This document shows, one piece after another, positions 1 to 5,524 of a DNA stretch of 5,524 nucleotides (position 1 is the stretch's first letter; every line of letters begins with the position of its first letter). The stretch comes from Paracoccaceae bacterium (lineage in GTDB: Bacteria; Pseudomonadota; Alphaproteobacteria; Rhodobacterales; Rhodobacteraceae). The stretch covers positions 1 to 5,524 of the forward strand of contig JANSYB010000199.1 in the NCBI GenBank assembly GCA_024742655.1. Direction: 5' to 3'. The notes below the pieces were generated by a model. The model made no database searches and was not told where the DNA came from. It was given only the letters and a program-made list of their open reading frames with translations. The position numbers and the translations under genes are program-made.

Positions 1-744
1 GCAGGAGATTGTGACGACGAAAACCGTCGTGGGGCCCAGCGCGGGCCAGGTGACCAGCCTGAATCTCTCCCACGCCGACTTGGCCCCGTCCATTTCGGCG
101 GCATGGTACAATTCGCGGTGCACACCTGTCAGGCCGGCGAGATAGAGGACCATGTTGAAGCCGAAGCCCTGCCATATGCCGATGAAGCAGATGACCCAGA
201 TGGCATAGTCGCGATCGCCGAGCCAAAGCGGGAAGCCATCCGCACAACCGGTGGCGAAAAAGGGGATCGCCTCGAGCCAGGTTCCACAGGCCATCGCAAG
301 GGTGCGATTCACCATCCCGATGGTCGGATGCAGCATGAACTCCCAGGCAATCGCCATGGCCAGCAATGTCGCCATCACCGGCAGGAAGTAGATCGTCTTG
401 TAGATATCCCCGATCCGCCCCAGCGAATGGACGAGCAGCGCCGCACCCAGCCCCAAGCCGACTGAGATTGGCACGACGGTTATCACGTAGGTGAACGTCG
501 CGTGGAACATTTTTTCATAGGTGGAACGGGTGAACAACCGCTCGTAATTCTGCGTGCCGACCCAGTCGAACCCCGGATTGCCCAGAGAGTAATTGCTGAA
601 GGACAGCACGCCCGCGACAAGCACCGGCACCATCAGGATCAGCACCATCAGGACCAGCGCAGGCGCCGTCAGCCCCCAGGCGGTTCGGGCCTGACGTGTT
701 TCAGGCCTGGTCTTGGCGACCGCACCGGCATCAAGCACAGCCAC
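1..744 (-). CDS. ABC sugar-type importer permease, MalF/UgpA family (partial, C-terminus beyond left edge)
   Basis: Inner-membrane permease subunit of a carbohydrate-type (CUT1-like) ABC importer; it would pair with a second MalG/UgpE-like permease not seen here. The 248 visible codons run off the left edge. Family members are about 290-310 residues, so roughly 50 are missing. Likely membrane segments lie near residues 24-50, 84-106, 116-138 and 180-203, with another starting near 238. The cytoplasmic EAA loop, which contacts the ATPase, is at about 213-238 (AAEMDGA, then a WPALGP end). Its first position is His (H214) where Glu is usual. The chosen start is GTG at 742-744, one base after the ATPase stop, with GCGAGG nine bases upstream. 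GTG at 736-738 is an equally possible start. The tight spacing suggests translational coupling with the ATPase. The family is clear; the substrate (sugar, polyol, glycerol-phosphate or other) is unknown. Confidence 0.93.
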   Translation of the reverse strand, partial: MAVLDAGAVAKTRPETRQARTAWGLTAPALVLMVLILMVPVLVAGVLSFSNYSLGNPGFDWVGTQNYERLFTRSTYEKMFHATFTYVITVVPISVGLGLGAALLVHSLGRIGDIYKTIYFLPVMATLLAMAIAWEFMLHPTIGMVNRTLAMACGTWLEAIPFFATGCADGFPLWLGDRDYAIWVICFIGIWQGFGFNMVLYLAGLTGVHRELYHAAEMDGAKSAWERFRLVTWPALGPTTVFVVTISC

Positions 745-745
745 C

Positions 746-1900
746 TCAAGCAACCTCGCTTGTCATGCCGGCGCAGGCCTCGACCTTGCGCAGACGTTTG
801 CCGGCATGGTTGAAGACCAATGCCGATGCGGTGTTGAAGCCAAGTCCCACCTCTGCCCCAAGTCCGAGCATCTGCCGTTCCGCCGGCGTTGCCCGCAGCG
901 TGACCCGCGTGGCCTCGCCATCGAGCGCGATCTGGGCGAACACTTCGGAACCCAGGTTTTCGAAATGCGCGACACGACCGGTCAGAAGTGGGCTCTTGTG
1001 CGTCAGGCGCAGCGCCTCGGGGCGCAACCCAAGCTGCATGACCTGCGGGCCCTCGTTGGGCAAATGCCAGTTCAGCGATCTGCCAAAAAGCTGCAGGCCG
1101 TTCGCTATATGCTCCAGCGGCAGGATGTTGATCTTCGGGGAGCCGATGAACTCCGCGACGCGGATATCTTCGGGATCTTCATAGATGATATCCGGTGCGG
1201 CGCATTGCAGGATCTCGCCTCCCATCATGACCGCGATGCGGTCTGACATTGTCATTGCCTCGACCTGATCATGGGTCACGTAGATAAAGGTCGCCTGCAA
1301 GCGGCGGTGAAGTTCCGCAATCTCGGCCCGGGTCTGAACCCTCAGTTTGGCGTCGAGATTCGACAATGGTTCATCCAGCAGAAACGCCTCCGGATCGCGC
1401 ACAAGCGCCCGTCCCAAGGCCACGCGCTGCCTCTGCCCACCGGACAATTGTCCGGGTTTGCGATCGAGAAGGGCACCAATCTCAAGCATCTCTGCCGCGC
1501 GGCTGACCGCCGCGCCGATCCGCTGCCTCTGGCTCCCGCCGCCCGGCATGAGCCCGCCAATCACGGGCAGGCGCTGCAGACCTGTCATTTCGCGCATCAT
1601 CAGGGGAACCGCGATATTCTCGGACACGGTCAGATGCGGATAGAGAGCATAAGATTGAAAGACCATCGACAGGTTGCGATCCGCCGCGCGCATGCCCGTC
1701 ACATCAGCGCCACCAATGGCGATACTGCCGCTGCTGGGGGCCTCGAGGCCCGCGATGATGCGCAGCAAGGTGGATTTGCCACAACCCGACGGGCCGACGA
1801 GCGAGACAAACTCACCATCCGCAACATCCAGCGTCACGCCTTTGAGAACTTCGGTTTCGCCAAACTTCTTTGTGATGGATGTGATCGATAGGCCTGCCAT
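746..1900 (-). CDS. ABC importer ATP-binding protein, MalK/UgpC type
   Basis: ATPase that powers the importer from the cytoplasmic face (384 residues, normal for MalK/UgpC). Motifs in order: Walker A GPSGCGKST (36-44), Q-loop around Q82 (MVFQSYALYPH), signature LSGGQ (152-156), Walker B ending LLDEP (D176, E177), D-loop SNLD (180-183), and switch H210 in VTHDQVEAM. All are intact, so it should be active. After about residue 235 comes the TOBE/OB-type regulatory domain, with FIGSPKIN (251-258) and GLRPE (291-295), typical of sugar importers. An insertion of about 15-20 residues near 105-128 (QRLPVIGGLMPGGG) lies in the helical domain between Q-loop and signature; I recall such insertions from an alphaproteobacterial subgroup. 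ATG at 1898-1900 is chosen because AAGGGGG precedes it by six bases and the fold begins at once. It is the first gene of the operon and diverges from the LysR gene. UgpC-like by sequence, but the substrate is not shown, so no symbol is given. Confidence 0.96.
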   Translation of the reverse strand: MAGLSITSITKKFGETEVLKGVTLDVADGEFVSLVGPSGCGKSTLLRIIAGLEAPSSGSIAIGGADVTGMRAADRNLSMVFQSYALYPHLTVSENIAVPLMMREMTGLQRLPVIGGLMPGGGSQRQRIGAAVSRAAEMLEIGALLDRKPGQLSGGQRQRVALGRALVRDPEAFLLDEPLSNLDAKLRVQTRAEIAELHRRLQATFIYVTHDQVEAMTMSDRIAVMMGGEILQCAAPDIIYEDPEDIRVAEFIGSPKINILPLEHIANGLQLFGRSLNWHLPNEGPQVMQLGLRPEALRLTHKSPLLTGRVAHFENLGSEVFAQIALDGEATRVTLRATPAERQMLGLGAEVGLGFNTASALVFNHAGKRLRKVEACAGMTSEVA

Positions 1901-1906
1901 GTGATT

Positions 1907-1913
1907 CCCCCTT
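1907..1913 (-). promoter_or_regulatory. Ribosome binding site of the ABC ATPase gene
   Basis: AAGGGGG on the minus strand lies six bases before the ATG at 1900. It decides the start against a 14-residue upstream extension (to 1942) that would cross the palindromic promoter region. Confidence 0.7.
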
Positions 1914-1995
1914 GGCGCAGGGCATTGATATGCCGCGCTCACTTAAGTTTTGTGACGTCATATTAGTGAAACCGATGGGTTCTATGCGTGGCGTG

Positions 1996-2002
1996 AAAGG
2001 AG
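1996..2002 (+). promoter_or_regulatory. Ribosome binding site of the LysR gene
   Basis: AAAGGAG lies five bases before the ATG at 2008. It decides the start against a 32-residue in-frame extension from a TTG at 1912. Confidence 0.75.
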
Positions 2003-2007
2003 CCACC

Positions 2008-2871
2008 ATGCGACCCAACCATCATCAGTTCGAAGCCTTTGCCTATGTCGTGCGAGAGGGCAGTTTTTCTGCCGCGGCGCACAGGCTCGGCGTGACGCAA
2101 TCAACGATCACACAACATATTGCCAAGCTGGAGAACAGCGTCGGCACACTGCTGTTGCTGCGGGGTCGGGACGGCGTGCAACTGACCCCGGCGGGTCAGG
2201 ACTTTTATGATCTGGCGGATCGCATGGTCGCGCTTGACAGCGAGGTATCGGAACGCCTCGAAGGCTTTAACGCCATGAAAGAAGGCAGGCTCAAGATCAT
2301 TGGCAATGCGCCGCAACCGGCCTTGAAGATCATCGCCCGTTTCCGACGCCGTTTTCCGGATATTCGCGTGGATTTCGGTCTGCACGACTGGACAACGGCG
2401 ACATCCATGATCCGCGACCGGCTGGCAGATGTCGGGTTGGTCACCGATGCCCCCGAACATGACACTTGGGATCGCATCCATATCGAAAGCGCGCGATACG
2501 TCCTTTATTGCCCGGCAAAGCATCCGATGGCGCAGTTGTCGGAGGTTTCGTTGACTGATCTGGCTGAGGAAACGCTGATCGTGCCGGAGAAGGGCTCCCT
2601 GACGCGTCGGTTGCTGGAACAGTGCTGCCGCCAGCACAATATCACGCTGAGCCGAATCGTGACCATGACGACCTTTCCCCTGATGTGCGAAGCGGTTCTT
2701 CAGGGGATTGGCATCGCCCTATTTCTGCGCAACAGCAGCTTGATACGCGACAACATCGCCGAAGTTGCAATCCGTGAAATGCCCGATGCCCAGGACACAT
2801 ATCTGATTGCCACCAAGGACCGCACACGCCTGAAACTCGTCGCCGAATTCATAAACGCCGCGGTTGGCTAA
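2008..2871 (+). CDS. LysR-type transcriptional regulator
   Basis: DNA-binding regulator of 287 residues, close to the roughly 300 usual for the family. The N-terminal winged helix-turn-helix covers about residues 5-63: the FEAFAYVVREGSFSAAA stretch, recognition helix around TQSTITQHIAKLE (30-42), and wing ending VQLTPAG (57-63). A linker helix follows, then the periplasmic-binding-protein-like effector domain from about 92 (EGRLKIIG) to the end. The start is set by the AAAGGAG site and by alignment of the first helix with the family. It diverges from the ABC importer operon, the classic arrangement in which the LysR protein controls the neighbour and itself through the shared region, with the imported compound or a product of it as the effector. 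That role is inferred from position. The effector cannot be named: the ligand domain shows no motif that I can tie to one compound. Confidence 0.95.
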   Translation: MRPNHHQFEAFAYVVREGSFSAAAHRLGVTQSTITQHIAKLENSVGTLLLLRGRDGVQLTPAGQDFYDLADRMVALDSEVSERLEGFNAMKEGRLKIIGNAPQPALKIIARFRRRFPDIRVDFGLHDWTTATSMIRDRLADVGLVTDAPEHDTWDRIHIESARYVLYCPAKHPMAQLSEVSLTDLAEETLIVPEKGSLTRRLLEQCCRQHNITLSRIVTMTTFPLMCEAVLQGIGIALFLRNSSLIRDNIAEVAIREMPDAQDTYLIATKDRTRLKLVAEFINAAVG

Positions 2872-2949
2872 AGCGTTCCTGCCAATCGGGCCCTGGTGTC
2901 ATCTGTCTGTTGCAAAGGCTTCGTAGGACTGCCCGGCCCGAGGCCCAAA

Positions 2950-2979
2950 GCAATGTGCCTGCCGGCATAGCATTTTTGC
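2950..2979 (+). terminator. Possible weak terminator after the LysR gene
   Basis: TGCC (2956-2959) pairs with GGCA (2964-2967) around a four-base loop. AATG (2952-2955) can also pair with CATT (2971-2974) across a three-base bulge, and the T run at 2973-2977 overlaps the outer arm. The stem is short and lies about 80 bases after the LysR stop, so this is only a candidate. Confidence 0.25.
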
Positions 2980-3033
2980 AAATGGGGGGTATGCGGACGA
3001 GATCATCGTACACCAAGCAGCCGAAACCCGCGC

Positions 3034-3052
3034 CTTGTCTTGATGCGACAAG
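3034..3052. promoter_or_regulatory. Inverted repeat upstream of the RTX gene
   Basis: CTTGTC and GACAAG form perfect six-base arms around the seven-base spacer TTGATGC, about 150 bases before the RTX start. It could be an operator for a dimeric regulator of the RTX gene. No T run follows, which argues against a terminator. The regulatory role is inference from symmetry and position. Confidence 0.35.
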
Positions 3053-3188
3053 ATATCGGGCGTGAACGCGGGCTGCAGAACAACGGTCAACTCGTCCTCA
3101 AGATCACACGACACCATGCGACACTCGATTTTGAAGGACGTTACATACGCCAATTTCTTCAGGGCTGAGCTGCCGCGACCAAAGCCAC

Positions 3189-3194
3189 AGAGGA
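3189..3194 (+). promoter_or_regulatory. Ribosome binding site of the RTX propeller gene
   Basis: AGAGGA lies nine bases before the ATG at 3204. It supports that start, which matters because the N-terminus has no signal peptide or familiar domain to anchor it. Confidence 0.6.
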
Positions 3195-3203
3195 AGACGA
3201 CCC

Positions 3204-5480
3204 ATGAAAGACTTCATCTCGAAGAACAAGTTCGGTTTTTTCGGATTTTTGCCCGAGGCGATTCAGAAACATTTTGAGAAAAACGGATTTTCCAAGGACA
3301 GCTGGTCTCACAAGGCCTCCGGCAAGAAAGAAGTCCGGGTGGAAAAGAACGGCGACCTAGGCGTCGAAGAGTTCTCGGTCTACGACAGCGGCGTGGGCGA
3401 AGGTGGGTCCGAGGTCGTTTCCTACTTCGATGGGAAGCTTTACGTGACCAATGGCGAAGAAGACCGCATCGACATCATCGAGGCGGAAACCGGCATGCTT
3501 CTCAACTCGATCGACCTGACCACACTGCCCGGCTATGACGGCGTCAATTCGGTTTCCGTCGCCGAGGACGGCATCGCGGTCGCAGTGGAGCGGGTGCCCG
3601 GTGCCGGCGAACCGGAAGGCAATATCAATGGCGTCGTCGCGATCTACGATCACGACGGCACACTGCGCGACACCGTCGAGGCGGGAAACCTGCCCGACAT
3701 GGTCACCTATTCCGAGGATGGCACCAGGATCTTCGTCGCCAACGAGGGCGAACCGACCGAGTTCGGCGACCCCGCGGGATCGATCACCATCATCAACGTG
3801 GATACGCTTGACGCCCATACCTTCGGCTTTGAAGACTTCGACGCGATGGCCGAAGACCTGCGCGATGCGGGTGTGCGTCTCTTTCCCGGCTCGCTGCCCT
3901 CGACCGATTTCGAGCCGGAATATATCGCCGAGGCCGGTGGCAAGCTCTTCGTGACCCTGCAGGAGGCCAATGCCGTGGCCGTCTTCGACCTGGCGACGAT
4001 GAGCTGGGACGAGATCCTGCCACTTGGCACGCAGGATCATTCGGTCAACGCGCTGGATGCGTCGGACCGAGACGATGCCATCAACATCCTGACATATGAA
4101 AACCTCGTTGGCCTGCGCATGCCCGATGCCATCGCTGCCACCGAGATCGAGGGCGAGACCTATTTCCTGACGGCAAACGAGGGCGACGACCGCGGCGATG
4201 CCTTCGTCTTTGATGAGGATGATGCCGAATATGCGGGCGACGATCGTGGTGATGCCGCCCGTGTCGGCGATGTGCTCGAGGGCATGGAGTCGGGGAATTT
4301 CGTGCAATTCCGCGACGGCAGCGACATCATCGACCTGGTCTTCGACGACGCTCTAGTCACCTATCTCGAAGGTCTCGAAGGCTCTGGCCTCGATCGTCTG
4401 AACATCTCGGTCATCGACGGTGACACGGATGGGGATGGCGATATCGACGTTCTGCATTCCTACGGTTCGCGGTCCTTCACCATCTATGATGCCGCGGGCA
4501 ACGTGGTGTTCGACTCCGGCGATGATTTCGAACAGATCATCGCGGCCAACCGTCCGGCCAACGCGTTCAACAACGATGACTTCCCCTCCGACGACCCGGA
4601 CGTGATCGACGAGAACCGGTCTGACAACAAGGGCCCCGAACCCGAGGCCATCGCCGTGGGCGAGGTCGACGGTCACACGCTGGCCTTTATCGGTCTTGAG
4701 CGCGACAGCGGGATCATGATCTACGACATCACGGATCCGGAAGACTCCGAATTCGTCGATTATATCGACGGCTCCGCGTTCGGCCATGTCAGCCCCGAGG
4801 TGATCGACTTCATTTCATCCGACGAAAATGACTCCGGCCTGGCCCAGATCGCAGTGTCCTACGAGGTCTCGGGAACGACCGCGGTCTTTGATCTGCAGTT
4901 CGGCGCGGACTTCAAGGGAACCAAACGCGGCGACGATATCGAGGGCACCATCGGTGACGACAATATCAAGGCTGGCAAGGGCCGTGATATGGTCGATGGC
5001 AACGGCGGCGACGATCACATCTTTGGTGGGAAAGGTGCGGACGACCTGTTCGGTGGCGCCGGCGACGACACCGTCAATGGTGGCAAAGGCCGTGATTTCA
5101 TTTCCGGTGGCATGGGTGATGATGACCTCAACGGCGGGCGCGCGCGTGACGTGCTCAATGGCGGCCAGGGCGAAGATAACCTCAATGGGGGCCGGGGCCG
5201 CGATATCATCGAAGGCGGCGCGGACAACGATATCCTGACCGGTGGCCGGGGTCGCGACTTCTTCGTGTTCAACGAAGGTGACGGGTTGGATGTCATCACC
5301 GACATGCAACGTTGGGACCGGATCGACCTGTCCGGCACCGGCCTCGAGTTCGATGACCTGACCATCACCGAGACCGCTTCGCGTCAGTTCACCGTCGAGT
5401 ACGGCACCATGGGCGACGAGATCGATGTCAGCACAGTCGGTCGCCCGTTCGATTTGGACGAGGACTTCTTCCTGTTCTGA
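3204..5480 (+). CDS. Secreted choice-of-anchor I beta-propeller protein with RTX repeats and type I secretion C-terminus
   Basis: Very acidic, probably extracellular, calcium-binding protein of 758 residues. Residues 1-50 are rich in Lys and Phe (FGFFGF at 10-15) and match nothing I know; there is no Sec signal peptide. About 54-567 is a propeller of the 'choice-of-anchor I' family: GSEVVSY (68-74), VANEGEP (178-184), LDASDRD (284-290), TANEGD (323-328), HSYGSRSF (418-425), KGPEPEAI (476-483), GLERDSG (497-503) and EVSGTTAVFDL (554-564) match its conserved blocks in order. Within it, D405-D415 forms an EF-hand-like DxDxDG calcium loop. Thirteen RTX nonapeptides cover 572-688. The rest (689-758), ending DEDFFLF, resembles the serralysin C-terminal domain recognised by type I exporters. 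Such propellers are variously annotated (some as alkaline phosphatase or surface glycoprotein) and no enzymatic activity can be claimed here. No exporter genes are nearby. Family and secretion route are well supported; function is unknown. Confidence 0.93.
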   Translation: MKDFISKNKFGFFGFLPEAIQKHFEKNGFSKDSWSHKASGKKEVRVEKNGDLGVEEFSVYDSGVGEGGSEVVSYFDGKLYVTNGEEDRIDIIEAETGMLLNSIDLTTLPGYDGVNSVSVAEDGIAVAVERVPGAGEPEGNINGVVAIYDHDGTLRDTVEAGNLPDMVTYSEDGTRIFVANEGEPTEFGDPAGSITIINVDTLDAHTFGFEDFDAMAEDLRDAGVRLFPGSLPSTDFEPEYIAEAGGKLFVTLQEANAVAVFDLATMSWDEILPLGTQDHSVNALDASDRDDAINILTYENLVGLRMPDAIAATEIEGETYFLTANEGDDRGDAFVFDEDDAEYAGDDRGDAARVGDVLEGMESGNFVQFRDGSDIIDLVFDDALVTYLEGLEGSGLDRLNISVIDGDTDGDGDIDVLHSYGSRSFTIYDAAGNVVFDSGDDFEQIIAANRPANAFNNDDFPSDDPDVIDENRSDNKGPEPEAIAVGEVDGHTLAFIGLERDSGIMIYDITDPEDSEFVDYIDGSAFGHVSPEVIDFISSDENDSGLAQIAVSYEVSGTTAVFDLQFGADFKGTKRGDDIEGTIGDDNIKAGKGRDMVDGNGGDDHIFGGKGADDLFGGAGDDTVNGGKGRDFISGGMGDDDLNGGRARDVLNGGQGEDNLNGGRGRDIIEGGADNDILTGGRGRDFFVFNEGDGLDVITDMQRWDRIDLSGTGLEFDDLTITETASRQFTVEYGTMGDEIDVSTVGRPFDLDEDFFLF
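4917..5267 (+). repeat. Thirteen RTX calcium-binding nonapeptide repeats
   Basis: Residues 572-688 of the propeller protein divide without gaps into thirteen nine-residue units close to GGxGxDxUx (U hydrophobic). Typical units are GGAGDDTVN and GGKGRDFIS. Such units fold into a parallel beta-roll when calcium binds outside the cell and stay unfolded during export. The first two units are degenerate. The fourth-position Gly is lost in GGRARDVLN (Ala) and GGADNDILT (Asp). Units alternate in charge with an 18-residue period. Confidence 0.93.
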
Positions 5481-5496
5481 ACGTGGCATCAACCAT

Positions 5497-5523
5497 CCCC
5501 GGGCGGCGAACAGTCGCCCGGGG
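5497..5523 (+). terminator. Strong GC-rich hairpin after the RTX gene, probable terminator
   Basis: CCCCGGGCG (5497-5505) and CGCCCGGGG (5515-5523) form a perfect nine-base stem around a nine-base loop, starting 16 bases after the stop codon. An alternative inner stem, GGCGA/TCGCC (5505-5509 with 5514-5518), is also possible. Any T run would lie beyond the right edge, so intrinsic termination is likely but not proven. Confidence 0.7.
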
Positions 5524-5524
5524 C

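Larger units (their letters stand above)
1901..2007. promoter_or_regulatory. Divergent regulatory region between the ABC importer operon and the LysR gene
   Basis: These 107 bases separate two diverging start codons and must hold both promoters. Seen in the sequence: a dyad GGCAT-N4-ATGCC at 1921-1934; a perfect 8-base palindrome ACTTAAGT at 1941-1948; another, TGACGTCA, at 1953-1960; and a wider dyad TCAC-N9-GTGA at 1939-1955. The stretch 1941-1970 is clearly more AT-rich than its surroundings, as expected for a promoter. LysR-type regulators usually bind dyads with a T-N11-A core in such divergent regions, so one of these is probably the operator. TAATAT on the minus strand (1965-1960) could be a -10 box for the ABC operon, but I find no convincing -35 partner. 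The choice of operator is inference. Confidence 0.6.
2872..3203. other. 332-base intergenic region, no supported gene
   Basis: This stretch lies between the LysR stop and the RTX gene start. No reading frame here has a good start, a ribosome binding site and recognisable protein sequence. It should hold the end of the LysR transcript and the promoter of the RTX gene. What can be seen is a weak hairpin followed by a T run (2950-2979) and a clean inverted repeat (3034-3052). I could not identify a convincing -35/-10 pair for the RTX gene. Confidence 0.6.

Noticed and set aside
103..1246. Several plus-strand open frames (103-465, 502-813, 696-1184, 713-1246)
   Set aside because: They lie opposite the permease and ATPase genes, are rich in Arg, His, Pro and Gln as expected of antisense readings, and show no domain.
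1901..1942. Upstream extension of the ABC ATPase by 14 residues
   Set aside because: The ATG at 1900 has AAGGGGG at ideal spacing, and family members begin just before the first beta-strand, as this start does.
1912..2007. Upstream extension of the LysR protein by 32 residues from a TTG
   Set aside because: It would read through the palindromic promoter region. The ATG at 2008 has a strong AAAGGAG site, and the helix-turn-helix begins at the usual distance from it.
2899..3153. 84-codon frame on the minus strand in the intergenic region
   Set aside because: It needs a TTG start with only a weak GAAG upstream, and the protein resembles nothing I recognise. It could be a decayed remnant, but nothing supports calling it a gene.
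3062..3277. 71-codon plus-strand frame overlapping the RTX gene start
   Set aside because: It overlaps the well-supported RTX start in another frame, has no ribosome binding site and has no recognisable domain.
3357..4307. Long open frame of 316 codons on the minus strand, opposite the RTX propeller gene
   Set aside because: It is a shadow of a GC-rich, Asp/Gly-rich coding strand; its protein shows no domain, and the plus-strand protein matches a known family throughout.
4917..5267. The repeated DNA here as a CRISPR array or tandem DNA satellite
   Set aside because: The 27-base periodicity is that of RTX nonapeptides in frame; the units differ at many codon third positions and there are no spacers.
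4815..5492. Open frame of 225 codons on the minus strand, opposite the RTX repeats
   Set aside because: Its Val/Ala/Ile-rich repetitive sequence is the reverse reading of the RTX repeats.

Overview
The window looks like part of a chromosome of a GC-rich alphaproteobacterium, most likely a marine or halotolerant member of the Rhodobacteraceae or a relative. This placement is an inference. It rests on codon use, on the type of sugar-family ABC ATPase, and on a very acidic RTX protein with a serralysin-like C-terminus. There are four protein-coding genes, one of them cut by the left edge. I found no RNA gene, mobile element or CRISPR array.

Layout: positions 1-1900 (minus strand) hold an ABC importer operon. 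The first gene is a MalK/UgpC-type ATPase (746-1900). One base after its stop codon comes a MalF/UgpA-type permease (744 down past position 1), whose last part lies outside the window. The second permease and the solute-binding protein normally found with such genes would lie further left and are not seen. Positions 1901-2007 are a 107-base divergent intergenic region with several short palindromes. Positions 2008-2871 (plus) encode a LysR-type regulator, which by position is the likely regulator of the importer. The importer's substrate cannot be read from the sequence.

Positions 2872-3203 form a 332-base region with no supported gene; it holds a weak possible terminator and one clear inverted repeat. 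Positions 3204-5480 (plus) encode a 758-residue protein: a short basic, aromatic N-terminus, a 'choice-of-anchor I' beta-propeller, thirteen RTX nonapeptides, and a type I secretion C-terminal domain. A strong GC-rich hairpin follows at 5497-5523.

The importer and its regulator form one unit. The RTX gene appears to be a separate transcription unit, and no type I secretion exporter is in the window. I see no clearly new multi-gene system. The most interesting items are the RTX propeller protein, the strict alternation of basic and non-basic repeats in its RTX roll, and the palindrome-dense divergent promoter region.
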